From positions 1-64,000 of the forward strand of contig CAICTM010000336.1 in the NCBI GenBank assembly GCA_903772945.1: DNA of 64,000 nt, written 5' to 3'. Position 1 is the stretch's first letter; each line of letters opens with the position of its first letter. Shown here piece by piece: positions 23,080 to 33,977 of this stretch. Source of the stretch: Seminavis robusta (lineage: Eukaryota > Bacillariophyta > Bacillariophyceae > Naviculales > Naviculaceae). The notes below the pieces were generated by a model. It did no database searches. It saw nothing but the letters and a program-made list of their open reading frames with translations, and was not told the origin of the DNA. Made by a program: the position numbers and the translations under genes.

Positions 23080-24204
23080 ATGGATACTCCAGTAGAGCAC
23101 CAAGAGAATTTTGTCAAAGACAAGGACCCAACAGAAGATGACCCTAGTCAAATTCCGACCCGCAATCTGGAGCATCTCTTTGGCTCCTCAACCACAATTC
23201 GCTGTGCCTTGCAGAACCATTGCATTCCGTGTGGCTATAAGATTTGCAACTCTGATGTGGCGCTGGACGGCGAGTTCAACAAGGTGGTTCCCAATCAGAG
23301 ACCAGAGCAGTGCCCTCGAGCCAAGAAGCAGGAAGGTCCAGATTATTCCATGGGTTATCAGACAAACGGAATGCGAGTGCTGACTGTGGGAGACGGAGAT
23401 TTTTCGTTTAGTTTGGCAGTGGCTCGGTTGCTCTCTTCTGCTACTAAGAGTTTCAAGAAGAAGAAGAAGGGCGTGAATCTGGTGGCCACGAGCTACGAAT
23501 CCAAAGAGACGTTGCAGAGGGTTTATCCCAGATTCGAAGAAACATCTGCGGAATTGACAGATTTGGGTGCCACACTGTGCTATCAGGTGGACGCCACTCG
23601 CCTCCACGAAACTCTTCCACCATCAAGAACACTGTCTAGTTTTCACAGAATTGTTTGGAATTTTCCATGTACTGCTATTGACGAGGGACAAGATGGGCAA
23701 AACGATGCCATGGAGAGCAACAAGCAACTGGTCCGAACCTTTGTCGAAAATGCCCGACGGTTGGTGGATCCGGGTGGTGGAGAAATTCACATGTGTCACA
23801 AAACAAAGCCTCCGTTCAATCAGTGGCGGATAGAACAAGTGGCCGTGGAGAAGTGCCAAAAGGATGGGCCTCGCGTTGTCTATAGAGGTCGTGTCGTGCT
23901 GGACAAATGTCTTCTGCCTCCCTATCAACCACGAAAAGCCTTGCACTCCAAGAGTTTTCCATGCCACGATGCTTGTTTTTATGTGTTTCGAGTTGGCGAC
24001 AAGAAGAGTGACACGGTACAAGAAACCATTCGAGAAAATCTATCCTCCGAATTCGATCCCACAGAAGACAACAAAAGGGAAACTTTAGTTCCTGTTACGA
24101 GAAAGCTAGTGTTAACCATTCGGCGAAGCTTGCTCGACCAGGCAGCCAACAAGCATCGGAAGAGTCGCCAAGGAGGAAGACAGCAAAAGAGACGGAAGCG
24201 ATAG
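23080..24204 (+). CDS. Bmt5/DUF2431-type rRNA uridine N3-methyltransferase-like protein
   Basis: The 374-residue protein matches the Bmt5-like Rossmann domain. It has VGDGDFSFSLAVARLL at 103-118 (SAM-binding), LVATSYESKE at 124-133, and GATLCYQVDATRL. IVWNFPC lies at 191-197, and GGGEIHMCHKTKPPFNQWRI follows. In yeast, Bmt5 methylates a uridine of 25S rRNA in the nucleolus. An equivalent role here is inferred from the family only. Cysteines at the start (CALQNHCIPCGYKIC) may bind a metal. The C-terminus (KHRKSRQGGRQQKRRKR) is strongly basic, fitting nucleolar location. ATG 23080 is the first ATG in the frame. The next gene converges on it at 190 bases. Confidence 0.82.
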   Translation: MDTPVEHQENFVKDKDPTEDDPSQIPTRNLEHLFGSSTTIRCALQNHCIPCGYKICNSDVALDGEFNKVVPNQRPEQCPRAKKQEGPDYSMGYQTNGMRVLTVGDGDFSFSLAVARLLSSATKSFKKKKKGVNLVATSYESKETLQRVYPRFEETSAELTDLGATLCYQVDATRLHETLPPSRTLSSFHRIVWNFPCTAIDEGQDGQNDAMESNKQLVRTFVENARRLVDPGGGEIHMCHKTKPPFNQWRIEQVAVEKCQKDGPRVVYRGRVVLDKCLLPPYQPRKALHSKSFPCHDACFYVFRVGDKKSDTVQETIRENLSSEFDPTEDNKRETLVPVTRKLVLTIRRSLLDQAANKHRKSRQGGRQQKRRKR

Positions 24205-24394
24205 TGGGAAACCAATCCACGACATGCAAAGGTTGCGCTCGGGTTCGTGTTGCATAGAGACACTGCAAAATGGGGCCCCGGTGCGTGCTCTTCAATGGTA
24301 TCTACCGGTCAAAATGACTGGAATAGAAGCAGAAGCTGGGAAGTGTTCAACCTTAGAACTGACAGAAAAGAACTTCAGGCAAGTCGCCAATTAG

Positions 24395-27304
24395 CTAACC
24401 TTCCTGGGCTGGCAGAATTGGAATGGGTTTCTTCTTGACGATCCGTGGCGGTCTGAATAGCAGGTCGATGACTTCTGCCTTGGAAACTTCCACAAACCAT
24501 GATGTGCAATCGTTGACACCATAGGCAATAATCAACCTTGAGGGATCGTCTGCTTTCTCGACCATTCCAGTCACAAAGTGAATGGAAGGGCATCTGTAGT
24601 CTTCACCAGCAACACTCAGGCTGTTCCAGTCCTGGTTGATGCTCAAATAAGGGTTTTTGTTTTCATCATTCTTATTGCCAAAAAGGACATGTTTGCTGGG
24701 GTCAGCAGGAAGACAGAAATATCCAGACATGGCAACAACCTTGTAAGGTGATGTAGGTTCAAAGGCATAGAATCGTGACAAGTACTGATTGGGTTCGGTC
24801 ACACTCTGGAACTTGGCGCGTCCGTGGGGCGTTTTCACATGAACCAAACCAAGGCGTAACTCTTTGCTCTCTGGTTGGGCAGTGAGGCTTCGTCTCTTTG
24901 GCGGCCGAGGGTCCGTAAATGGAACACAGCAGGCACCTCCACGAGCGTAGGAGAACGGATTTTCAAAGAAGTTGTGACGATAGTGCAGATCGTATTCCTC
25001 CATGGTGTAAAAGCTTGGATATGGAACGGTGTCGTCCCTTGTTGCGTTTTCTGGATTGGGTGCTGGAGTTTTGCCAGTTGGGTCAACCTTGTGCAGGACG
25101 TGTGGTAAGGGGAACATTTCGACCATTGTGTTATTGTCCGCATCCACAAAGTAGTTCAGATTCTTGGACTTGTCAATGTCTTTCCAATACCTGGAGCACA
25201 TCGTGCGCTCGGATCCCACGGTCACTTGTAGCTTGCTCGGGAACATGCCGTTGACAGTTTTCTTCCCTTTCATGGACGAAACCGGCTTCACCCACAGTGG
25301 AAGCATTGCGCAGTATGATGCGACGTAAATTTGCCCGTGTAGGACAAACAAGCGAAAGTCCTCGCGTGGACCAAAATGCATTTGAATATTCACAGCATTG
25401 TCGTGTATAATTGAAAGGTCAGATCTCAGCAACGCCAATCCCAAAAGGTCAAGTTGCCTTGGACGTTTTTCACGGTCCCAAGAACCTCCAATCATGGCCA
25501 AGGTAACATTGGATCGAAAACAGTTTTGCTGTGTGGATACCCTGTAGGATGCAAGGTACACTGGATCTTCTCCAGGAATGTCGGGTTTCTGGTCCGCCGG
25601 CAACCTTATTATGCTCGGGTTATACTCGAATAAGTAACGTCGACCAGGGTAGGCGTTTTGGGGATCGGAAAAGTAGTCGAGCACGCGAGATTCCTGATTG
25701 TCGTCCGTACCAGTCAATATGGAAGCTGGGATGCGCCACTGTTTACTGATGGAAGGAAGATAGTAGCTTTCGGCTCTCAAAATTTTGGGAGCTGCATCAT
25801 CGTATCGCCAGTACTGTTTGTGGCGCTTCTTGCAGGTGAGGCAATGGCGGCACTTGTTGTTCCCTTGTTCTAGAACCAAGATTCTGAGAGCTTCCGGGTA
25901 GGACACATTGTTGCGTTGGGATATTTCATTTGCAAAGTAACCACACGTCTTGAATGGCCTGTCACCGGCTTCTGTGAAGCGGCATCCACCGCAAACGTCA
26001 TCTTCTGTGGCATGCTGGGATGCTTTCACGCTGGCCGCCGCAACAGCTTCACGCACGACATTTGAAGTAGCGTTACTTGAAACTTGTATCTTCTTGTTCG
26101 TCATTGGCTTGACGTGTCCAATTGTGTTCTTCTTGTTGCTCTTGTGCTGGCGCTTCGTATTGTGCTGTTCTTCCTCCTCCATTATCACTGCCGTCCGCCT
26201 CCGTTTCGGTGTTGCGTACGCCGCTGCAGCTTTCTCGTCTCGATTTGCAGGTGTCCTTCCACCTTTCTTTGGAAAGTCTTTGTGCACTTGAGTTTGTCCC
26301 TTCGCCGACGATGCCACAGCTTTCTTGTCTCCCTTTGCAGTCTTCCTTCCCACTGTATTTGGTAAGTTCGTCTTTTGCGCTCTTTTGTTTCCCTTGGTCG
26401 CCATTGCAGTTTTCGTGGCATGCTTTGTTGTCGTTTTAACACCTTTCTTTGTCATCTTTTGCTCCTTGTTTCGTAGCAGTGATATGATCGGCACCGGTGG
26501 CATTGTCTTCTTCTTTGGTGGACCAACCAAGTGCTCGCTAACACCATTGTTGGTATTGTCAGTTAGTGGGTTTTGCTTAGTGTTCTTTCGTAACGAACCT
26601 ATGATGCCCTTTCGTATAGATGCAGCGGCAGAATCAGGCAGCATCTTGTTCTTTGTAGCTTTTACTAGATCTGGAGGTAGGGTGACTATAATACGCTTGC
26701 TTATTGATGCCTTGGCGAAATTTGAGGGCATGTTTGTGTTTTGGCTCGGTTGGTTTGGCGCTCTCAATGGTTCTGGTATTTCGATGTTTCTTCTTGTTGG
26801 GGTGGTGGCGAACGACGGCGGATAGCGCTTTTCTTCCACTGCATTGCTTGAGCTATCTGGCAAGTACACTTGCATGGGTCGAGCTTTTTGAGGGGTGACG
26901 CCATTATTGGCGTGTTCCGGCTCCGTGCTCTTTGTGTCTCCGGTTGCTTGCTGTACAACATTTTGTACACGTGCAAGTCTTCTTTTTTGCGCCGCGGCGG
27001 CATTGGCGGCGTCAGCTTGACTTGGATTGGGCATGTGAAGTTCGACTTGTCGTCTTAGCAGCGACTTCATGATAGCAGCATGTTGTGCCTTATCTTTCTT
27101 GTGTGCCTTGGAGGGGTGAGGTCTTCTTCGCTTCCTTTCTGCGGTCTGAGCAAAGGACTTGACATCGTGGGGACTACTTCTCCATAGTTCTGTCAAAGGA
27201 CCCTCCTTCACTAGCTTCATTGTCACAAGTGTATTGACGGCAGCCGATGCAAGAAGGAGGCCAGCACAAACCGCCAGGAACCGAGTTCGTCGCTTCGAGC
27301 ACAT
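24395..27304 (-). CDS. Type II membrane protein with beta-propeller-like (GH130/GH43-fold-like) lumenal domain
   Basis: The 969-residue, single-exon protein has a short basic N-terminus and a signal anchor at about 9-28. A long Lys/Thr/Asn-rich stem follows (30-430), then a Cys module (CGGCRF..TCGYF..CRHCLTC) and a C-terminal domain of about 480 residues. That domain contains VYLASYRVS, LAMIGGSWD, LGLALLRSD, REDFRLFVLHGQIYVAS and HFVTGMVEKADDPS...YGVNDC. The order of motifs resembles five-bladed propeller glycosidases and glycoside phosphorylases such as GH130, where EDPR and an SGxV...YG end are typical. A Golgi role in polysaccharide or glycoprotein processing is inference; no catalytic residue was proven. 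The close relative at 27561-29629 is arranged in tandem. Confidence 0.7.
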   Translation of the reverse strand: MCSKRRTRFLAVCAGLLLASAAVNTLVTMKLVKEGPLTELWRSSPHDVKSFAQTAERKRRRPHPSKAHKKDKAQHAAIMKSLLRRQVELHMPNPSQADAANAAAAQKRRLARVQNVVQQATGDTKSTEPEHANNGVTPQKARPMQVYLPDSSSNAVEEKRYPPSFATTPTRRNIEIPEPLRAPNQPSQNTNMPSNFAKASISKRIIVTLPPDLVKATKNKMLPDSAAASIRKGIIGSLRKNTKQNPLTDNTNNGVSEHLVGPPKKKTMPPVPIISLLRNKEQKMTKKGVKTTTKHATKTAMATKGNKRAQKTNLPNTVGRKTAKGDKKAVASSAKGQTQVHKDFPKKGGRTPANRDEKAAAAYATPKRRRTAVIMEEEEQHNTKRQHKSNKKNTIGHVKPMTNKKIQVSSNATSNVVREAVAAASVKASQHATEDDVCGGCRFTEAGDRPFKTCGYFANEISQRNNVSYPEALRILVLEQGNNKCRHCLTCKKRHKQYWRYDDAAPKILRAESYYLPSISKQWRIPASILTGTDDNQESRVLDYFSDPQNAYPGRRYLFEYNPSIIRLPADQKPDIPGEDPVYLASYRVSTQQNCFRSNVTLAMIGGSWDREKRPRQLDLLGLALLRSDLSIIHDNAVNIQMHFGPREDFRLFVLHGQIYVASYCAMLPLWVKPVSSMKGKKTVNGMFPSKLQVTVGSERTMCSRYWKDIDKSKNLNYFVDADNNTMVEMFPLPHVLHKVDPTGKTPAPNPENATRDDTVPYPSFYTMEEYDLHYRHNFFENPFSYARGGACCVPFTDPRPPKRRSLTAQPESKELRLGLVHVKTPHGRAKFQSVTEPNQYLSRFYAFEPTSPYKVVAMSGYFCLPADPSKHVLFGNKNDENKNPYLSINQDWNSLSVAGEDYRCPSIHFVTGMVEKADDPSRLIIAYGVNDCTSWFVEVSKAEVIDLLFRPPRIVKKKPIPILPAQEG

Positions 27305-27560
27305 GGTCTCATTGGGTATCTTGCGAAAATCGTCTGTTCACCGAGGAAGATACCGGTACACAAGGATACCCTTGGTTTTTACTGTGCGGTCCTCTTGTTT
27401 TCGTCTGGTGGCACTCTGGTGGCTGAATTACGGTGTACAAGACCGAGGCTCAGATCCAAGGGTATCAACGGATGCTGGCCAAAAAAGAAAAATTTCAATC
27501 GTGCTTCCACTCCCGCAGCAGACATGGTTCGCTTCGCCTGTCTTCTACCCACCCGAACGC

Positions 27561-29629
27561 TCATCTTGCTTTTACGATGTCCTCCTCCCCTCTTGCTTGC
27601 GGTGGACCCACAAGGAGACCTAGAACTTCTTGCAAATCCACTTCAATGAACCAAGATGTGCAATCTTCGACCCCATAGCCGATAATTAGCCTGGAAGGGT
27701 CATCTGCTTTCACTGTCATGCCCGTGATGAAATGGATCGCCTGTCGCAAACGATACAAACAAACGTTACGAGTGAGTTGAGCAAACCAGGAGAATGACGG
27801 CATGTTGTGCTTCAGTGTCGTGTGTAGCTACGTACCGGACAACGATACATTGTACCAGCAATGGTCAAATTGCTCTTGATGGGTACCTTGGTCAATGGAT
27901 GCGCCGAGTGTGTTCCTGCCTTTGGCACTGCCGGCAAACAAAAGAGACCCGAATACGCCACAATCGCATAGGGCGGTGTGGGCTCAAACGCATAAAAACG
28001 ACTCAGATAATGATTCGGTTCGACAACCTTTTGCAGCCGCCTTCGTCCAAAGGGAGTCTTGACATGGGCAATGCCCATTAGCAGTCGCGTGCTGTTGGTT
28101 TTCTTCTGACTGCTGCTGCTGCTGATCAGTAGTACCGACGGTGTATCAATTCCAATACAACAAGTACTCCCGCGATGGCCAGTCAAGACACCCTGAAAGA
28201 ATCCACGGCGGTTGGGCACATCCAGTTCTTCTCGTGTATAAAAACTGGGATTGTCGAGGGGAGTGACAGCGTCCCGATATTCCACCACGTCGGGATCCGG
28301 TTTGGCCAATAGTTTGATGGGTATGACATCGGGACGCACATGACGAAGTACCCGTGGATCGTGCGGCTGAAATTCCACCACGATATTTCCGATTGCATCG
28401 ACAAAGTAATTGAGATTCTTGGCCGACGCCAAATCTTCATTGTATCTGGAACAAACGGACGGCAAATGGTGCATATAGACAATGAGAGGACTGGGAAATC
28501 GATTCTTCATTCGAATCACGACGGGATAAAAGCCTCTTTCATCTGGTTGTTGGGGTGGTTTGGTTTCTTGCAACCAAATGGGAATCAATTGACAATTGCT
28601 GGCGAGATATATTTGCCCTTTGAGTATGAACAATCGAAAGTCGACCCAGGGGACAAACATGTCGGGTACGCGAAAGACGACGTCCTGAATCATGGTCAAG
28701 TCCTGCCGCAAGAGTGCCAATCCTAATAAGTTGGAAGTTTCGGGTCGATTGGACCAATCTCCTCCAATCATGGCCAAAGAAATGTCGGTGTCAAAACAAC
28801 TTTGGAGATTCGACAGCCGATAAGATGCTAGATAGACGGTTTCGTCTTTTTGTGACTGTGAAATGGGCAATTTGGCCTTGAGTGTGGGTGGTAGCACCAC
28901 AATGGAAGGATTGTATTCAAAGTAGTATTCTCGTGTCGGATATACATTTTGTGGTTTGGCAAAGAATGCTTGCAATTGCTCGTTCGCTTTGGTGGGTGGT
29001 TGATAGACCGATTCGGGGATTCGAAATCGAACGGAGACCGACGGGAGCGTATGGGAAATGGCATGTCGAATGGTGGGTGCTGCCGCATCGTATCGCCAGT
29101 ATTTCTTGTTTGCGGGTGGGCAGGACAAGCAGCGAGTGCATTCGGAGCACTTGAGACACACTTTGCGATCTTCTGCGACCACAGGGACTGCCTCTACCAG
29201 AGAAATGCTCCGTTCCTCGGCTGTCTTGTTGAGTAAATGGCCACATGTCATACCTCTTGCCTTGGCGGCCATGATCAAACGACAGCCACCACAGAGTTCA
29301 TCATGAACAAAGTCAGGTGGGTCATACTCATCATTTTGTACTGACACAATGGAGGACAAGGAAGGAAACTTGCCACTACTACCAGTACTGGTACTGGTAT
29401 TACTGTCAACAACAACGGAAGCAGCTCGAACAGTCTCCACTGGTGACTTTGGTTCAGGAGGCGCATCCGAAATGACGGGTTCTTCCTGGTCCAAGAGTTG
29501 AATATACTGTGCCAATGCCCGAAGATGAAGCAGTAAACACAAAACCAGCAGCACTCCAACCTTCAATACAAGGCAAAGGCGTCCAGCTCTCTTTGTGGCA
29601 CCCTTGGTCGTACTCTTCACTGTTTGCAT
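27561..29629 (-). CDS. Type II membrane protein, paralogue of the 24395 gene, two exons
   Basis: Exon 1 is 29629-27836 and exon 2 is 27740-27561, separated by a 95-nt GTACGT...ACAG intron in phase 0, giving 657 residues. The join YRCP|AIHFITGM aligns with YRCPSIHFVTGM of the neighbour, which has no intron there. A signal anchor lies near 18-40. The stem is much shorter than in the neighbour. The Cys module is CGGCRLI...TCGHL...CLKCSECTRCLSCP, and the propeller-like domain repeats the neighbour's motifs (VYLASYRLSN, LAMIGGDW, WVDFRLFILKGQIYLAS). The EDFR step reads VDFR here, so an acidic residue is lost. It is a tandem duplicate, and the two copies have diverged strongly. Confidence 0.75.
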
Positions 29630-29873
29630 TGCTCTATTCTATCACTCATCCTTGTCTTTACTTTATGCTTTGGCTTTGCATGGTTTTCGTCATCTTCTCC
29701 TTTTTCCTCTTTTCAGATTTTAGCCTCAGCTCCAAATCCAATGTTAAGGATAAGGCTTTCCTACAAAATCGTTGCAGTCTCCGCGTGGAAGATTTCTTTT
29801 GGACATCACACAACGCCTCCACAATGGGCAGCGACTTCATCACATCAACCAAGTCAAAAACAATCAAGCAACC
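29630..29873. promoter_or_regulatory. Short shared upstream region of two divergent secretory genes
   Basis: Only 244 bases separate the start codons of the propeller-like gene (leftward) and the thioredoxin-like gene (rightward). They must contain both promoters and leaders. No individual site was identified. Confidence 0.4.
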
Positions 29874-30641
29874 ATGATGAGAAGAACAACTGCTCCTATC
29901 TTGCTGGCACTGTTCTTCTGCTGGACGACAGTGGCGGTGTCTGGACTGCGATTGCCATTTCAAAAGAAGAAATACACGCCACTGATTTTCTTCACACTTC
30001 CCAAGGATGCCAATCCAGAATGTGATGCCATGGAATCAGTCGTCTCACAAGTCGAAAAGGATCTGGGGGTAAGTGAAGACACAAAAACATAGTTTCGATC
30101 GATGAATCGCTGATTCCGTAAAGGAAATGCAGATGTGTGGAGAAGAAAATGTTGCTTGCGTAACTTGATTTTTGTGACATACATTTCAGAACGTTCATTC
30201 GTCGAGTCTCATTTTTTCTCTGCTCGTCCTTCCCAGGTCAAAGTAGAACGAATGGATCTATTACGAGATCCATCCGCTCAAGCCTTGCTGGAACTGGTCG
30301 GTACCATGCCACCCCTCCTCTACAACCGGGAAAGCTGTCAAGTGTATCATGTCCCATCACCCCGGGGCGGCGGCGCCAATAGCAACAACGATCAACCACG
30401 AAAACCGGTTCGGATTGATCGCGATCAAGTGCGTGCGTGGGCCAAGGGACGACAAGTCAAATCGCCACCCCGAGGGTCCGCTTCTTCTTCCAACAGGCCC
30501 ATGATGGTGAGCCAAGAAGACACGGCATTGGATCAAGACGAGTTGCTCAGCAATAACAATATTGATCCCAATCTGTCCGAGTTGCAACAAAGGGGTAAAC
30601 AGGCCATCCAAGAACGAACAGCGGCAGCAGCAAAGGAGTAA
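29874..30641 (+). CDS. Secreted thioredoxin-fold-like protein without CxxC, two exons
   Basis: Exon 1 is 29874-30068 and exon 2 is 30237-30641, with a 168-nt GTAAGT...CCAG intron in phase 0, giving 199 residues. Residues 1-24 form a signal peptide. The core PLIFFTLPK...PECDAMESVVSQVEKDLG|VKVERMDLLRDPSAQALLELVGTMPPLLYNRES looks like the diatom thioredoxin-like family. That family has a single Cys in PECxxM and a cis-Pro-like PPLLYN, but the redox pair is absent here. The remaining 100 residues are polar and probably disordered. The junction is supported because the joined sequence reads as one continuous thioredoxin-like beta-alpha-beta unit. A scaffold or chaperone-like role is more likely than disulphide exchange (inference). 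Confidence 0.65.
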
Positions 30642-31332
30642 CTTAATTTTATTGGAGTTGGTCTACTAGCTAGCCTAGCTAGTACGATGTACCAGTATTG
30701 GTAATGATACCATAGCACTCCATTCACTGTAGCTAGCTAGCTAGCTACCGGTAGCAAAGGAGCAAAACAGTCTAGATTCACACAGCTCTACCAATTTCGG
30801 TGTACCGGTACTCGTAGGCTGTATAATGTAGCTACCGTAGCTAGCTAGTAGATGAGAGGAGCCACACTGAGCAATGCAGAGTGTGTTTTTGAGTCGAGTC
30901 GTTGGGAGTCTCAAGGTGAGGTAACTTGGTTGCCATTAGTACGGTACCAGGTGCGCGGTAATGAGGATGGATTTGCTATGGTAGCCAGCTAGATCTACTG
31001 CAGCAAAGGATCAACCTGCTCCGCTACATGTAACTCGCGTTGTGTCTAGCTAGGTAGAGCCAGATTTGTCGGCACCAGAAGCTCGATCACCAAAGACAGC
31101 AGCCAAATAATAGAGTTATACATTTTGGTGCAAGTCCAACTGGAACTGAAACAATCACTTTTTCTTATTGGCTAGCTACCGGTAAAAGGAGCGCATCGTT
31201 CTCCGTTTCAATACAATCTATGTTGTGGACAGGCGACAAATGCAGTCGAGACAGATTCGCATGAATCTTCCCTCTCGCTCCGTGCATTGTTGTCTTTACT
31301 GCATTGCATCTCTTCTTCTCTGGTGTCTGTCT
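30642..31332. other. Intergenic with palindromic word clusters
   Basis: The region contains GCTAGCTAGCTAGCTACC near 30730 and TAGCTAGCTAGTAG near 30836. ACCGGTA words are frequent. No gene was found. Confidence 0.45.
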
Positions 31333-32274
31333 CTAGTTACTAAACTGTTGTTGACGATACAACTCTTGATACTCTTGGACAAAGGCTTCCACATACGCTC
31401 GTTGAGGACATGTTTGCGGTGAGTAACTGTACTGTTCCTCCAACTGTTCGTGTCCCAATCGCGTGGCATAGCCTCGTTGGACCCACTGCAGGATTTGTTT
31501 ACTGGACAAGTGAGGGTACACCAGCGACAAGAGACAAGCACCAATCAACCCAGCTCGCCCAAGACCACCCCAACAATGCACATAAACCGCCGTTGGTTGT
31601 TCTCCTTCTTGCGCAATATACTCCAACAATTGCAGTAGCAAGCGTTGCAACGGTTCTTGACTTTCCGGGACACTGAGATCGTCAATGGGTTTGTGCAAAA
31701 AGACTGGAGTCTTGTTGTTGTATTGTCGTACCAAGGGAGCGTATTGAATAAACGGCCGTGGCAATTCTCGACGAACCGCTTCGGGTTGCAAGTAGGATTT
31801 GCAATCGGCCCAAGCGTGGTTGTCGTCTTGCGGCGGTGTCTCGCGTTGCAGCGAACAAAAGACAGACACGTGGGCATTGGAAATGCGTTGGACGTGTTGG
31901 GTAACCGCCTGTGCAGTAGGGCCATCGTGGAGTGGATTCTGTCCTGGATATTGACCCACCATGAGACGTCCGGGAAGGAGCCAATTGCAGAATCCTCGTT
32001 GAGTGCCGTTTGGTTTGACAAAGGACGAATCGAAAAACAAGTCTTCCGAAGAGGGAATAGAGGTAGTGCCCATCTTTTCTCTGACAATCGAGGCCGTGGC
32101 CAAGAGTTGTTGTTGGAGTTTCGTTGGTTCTTCCACCATGCTGTGATTTCGATGTTGTGTCAAAATGTTACTGTGAGCTCGGTTGATGCGGTTCGCTTTG
32201 CGCCAAGTCATGTAGTTTTCATCATTGTTACAAATCTTGAGAAGGTTCTGGTTCCAGGCGGCCGTCACACTCAT
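31333..32274 (-). CDS. Atypical tyrosine/dual-specificity phosphatase-like protein
   Basis: The 313-residue protein carries the signature VHCWGGLGRAG (His233, Cys234, Arg240), a variant of HCx5R with Gly-Leu-Gly in the loop. An upstream PIDDLSVPE supplies a candidate general-acid Asp (198 or 199). FCNWLLPGRLMVGQYPG (about 95-111) resembles the N-terminal entry strand of DSP-like phosphatases. Catalytic elements appear intact, so activity is plausible; the substrate is unknown. Single exon. On its own strand the leader just before ATG is rich in CAAA repeats (32277-32302). Confidence 0.75.
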   Translation of the reverse strand: MSVTAAWNQNLLKICNNDENYMTWRKANRINRAHSNILTQHRNHSMVEEPTKLQQQLLATASIVREKMGTTSIPSSEDLFFDSSFVKPNGTQRGFCNWLLPGRLMVGQYPGQNPLHDGPTAQAVTQHVQRISNAHVSVFCSLQRETPPQDDNHAWADCKSYLQPEAVRRELPRPFIQYAPLVRQYNNKTPVFLHKPIDDLSVPESQEPLQRLLLQLLEYIAQEGEQPTAVYVHCWGGLGRAGLIGACLLSLVYPHLSSKQILQWVQRGYATRLGHEQLEEQYSYSPQTCPQRAYVEAFVQEYQELYRQQQFSN

Positions 32275-32930
32275 CTTGATTGTTTGTTTGTTTGTTTGTT
32301 GTTGTTGTTATTACTTATATATGAGATGGAATAGAATGGTGGATAGCTTGCTTGGTGTTACTCGTGGTGCCACAACAAGTACTGTACCAGTGAAGGCTTC
32401 CGCTTTCGTCAAGCGGTATCTAAAACGTGTGATTCGTTGGAGTAGTCTAAAGGGTCAATCCTAAACGGCTCTGGCAACAATCTATTATATGGTCTTTGGA
32501 TGGTAATTGGAACGCTTTTGCTGGAGACTTTACTCGCCTACTAGTAAACCTCGTATGGCTTGGTACTGTAGGTCTGAGCTGAGCTGACTGTAGCTAGCAA
32601 TGTGGTGCATTGGCATTTCGCTGGGTACGTCGCCTCTCCATTGCCGTGGTGGGTGGCTTGCTGAGTTGGCTTGTGACAGAGAGAAGGTGAACTGATGTTG
32701 CAGTTCGGCCGTGTCAGAGGGTCGTCATGTTCAACCAGCAGAGCGGCCAATCATTACATCTGTGACTGGGATTTTGTACCGGTGCCAGATTAGGCTTCGG
32801 AGGTTCCGCGCTTGAGAATCCAATGACCAGCGACCATGACGTACTGATGTATTTTTTCTTGACCGGTAGCATAAGCTTTCATCATCTCTATTTGTAGAAC
32901 ACTCTGTACAAATAATAATACAAGTTCATC
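32275..32930. other. Divergent upstream region with CAAA-type repeat
   Basis: The region lies between the divergent phosphatase and methyltransferase genes. A (TTTG)n followed by (TTG)n run (32280-32302) abuts the phosphatase start and reads CAAA on the coding strand. No gene was found. Confidence 0.45.
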
Positions 32931-33977
32931 ATGAAGATTTCAACCACCAGAGATAGTAGTGGCAATAACGACAAGTCACGAATACTGTTGGCCATTGTCG
33001 GTCTCGTCTTTTTTCTCGTGGGACGCTTTTCCGAACGATCGTCTCGCGGAGTTGTGATCTTGGAACAATCACAAGCACAACCAAAACAAGCCCAAGCACA
33101 ACCACGCGACCGCTGCAGTACCAAACTCCAGGAATTGGAAGACCAATGGAATGCACGTCGCCAAGCACGACAATCCTACACACTGGGTCAAGATGCCCAA
33201 CCATTGCGCCACAAACAAATCAAAACCGATTCCAATGGAGCCTTTGATTATTTCGAGCCTGAAGCCGTTTGCTTTGACGACGAACGCTTTGGGACGTCCA
33301 ATTCGCATGCCACGGACTTTGAACGATATCAAGGGGCGTTTGGAGATGGCCCCAAGTTTCTGTGTGGCGTCGATCGGATCATTCAACAGAACGGTGGCTG
33401 CCTCATTTACACGGTCGGCACGAACAAGAATCAAATTGAATTTGAAAAGACAGCCTCGCTCAATTTGAAATGTGAAATTCACACCTTTGATCCTACCATT
33501 TCCACCCAACAATATAAAGGAAATGACTATTCCAAATTTCACGAATGGGGGTTGGGGGAGGAGGATCCAGAAAAAAAACAAATTTCCCTGGAAACGGTGG
33601 TCCAGAAACTGGGACATCAAAATCGAACCGTTGACATTCTCAAAATGGATTGTGAAGGTTGCGAATACCAAGTTCTCAAAGATGCCTTTCAAGCCATGAT
33701 CAATGGCAAGCTTCGCATAAATCAAGTATTGGTGCAATTCCATGCCACGGGCATGAAGAGAAAGAAGAACCCCAATGCCGATGACAGAATATACATTGTG
33801 GACACGCCACAAGACTTTGCCAACATGAAAGCTCTATTCCAAGTCGCCGATCAAGCCAACATGAGAGTCTTTCACAAGGAACGAAATGGATGGACATGTG
33901 GTGGATATGCTTGTATCGAGTATGCCTTTGCCAGCAATGAATTCTTGAGAAGGGCCAATTCACATTACATCTGCTAG
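32931..33977 (+). CDS. FkbM/METTL24-type methyltransferase with N-terminal membrane anchor
   Basis: The 348-residue protein has a basic start and a signal anchor (about 17-33), followed by a Gln-rich stem. The catalytic part includes CLIYTVGTNKNQIEFEKTA (Gly-rich strand, SAM pocket), CEIHTFDPTI (acidic end of strand 2), TVDILKMDCEGCEYQVL (family hallmark) and QVLVQFHATG. FkbM-type proteins usually O-methylate sugars or related hydroxyls. A Golgi acceptor is inferred from the type II anchor. Single exon; start ATG 32931 follows ATCATC. No disruption is seen. Confidence 0.78.
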   Translation: MKISTTRDSSGNNDKSRILLAIVGLVFFLVGRFSERSSRGVVILEQSQAQPKQAQAQPRDRCSTKLQELEDQWNARRQARQSYTLGQDAQPLRHKQIKTDSNGAFDYFEPEAVCFDDERFGTSNSHATDFERYQGAFGDGPKFLCGVDRIIQQNGGCLIYTVGTNKNQIEFEKTASLNLKCEIHTFDPTISTQQYKGNDYSKFHEWGLGEEDPEKKQISLETVVQKLGHQNRTVDILKMDCEGCEYQVLKDAFQAMINGKLRINQVLVQFHATGMKRKKNPNADDRIYIVDTPQDFANMKALFQVADQANMRVFHKERNGWTCGGYACIEYAFASNEFLRRANSHYIC

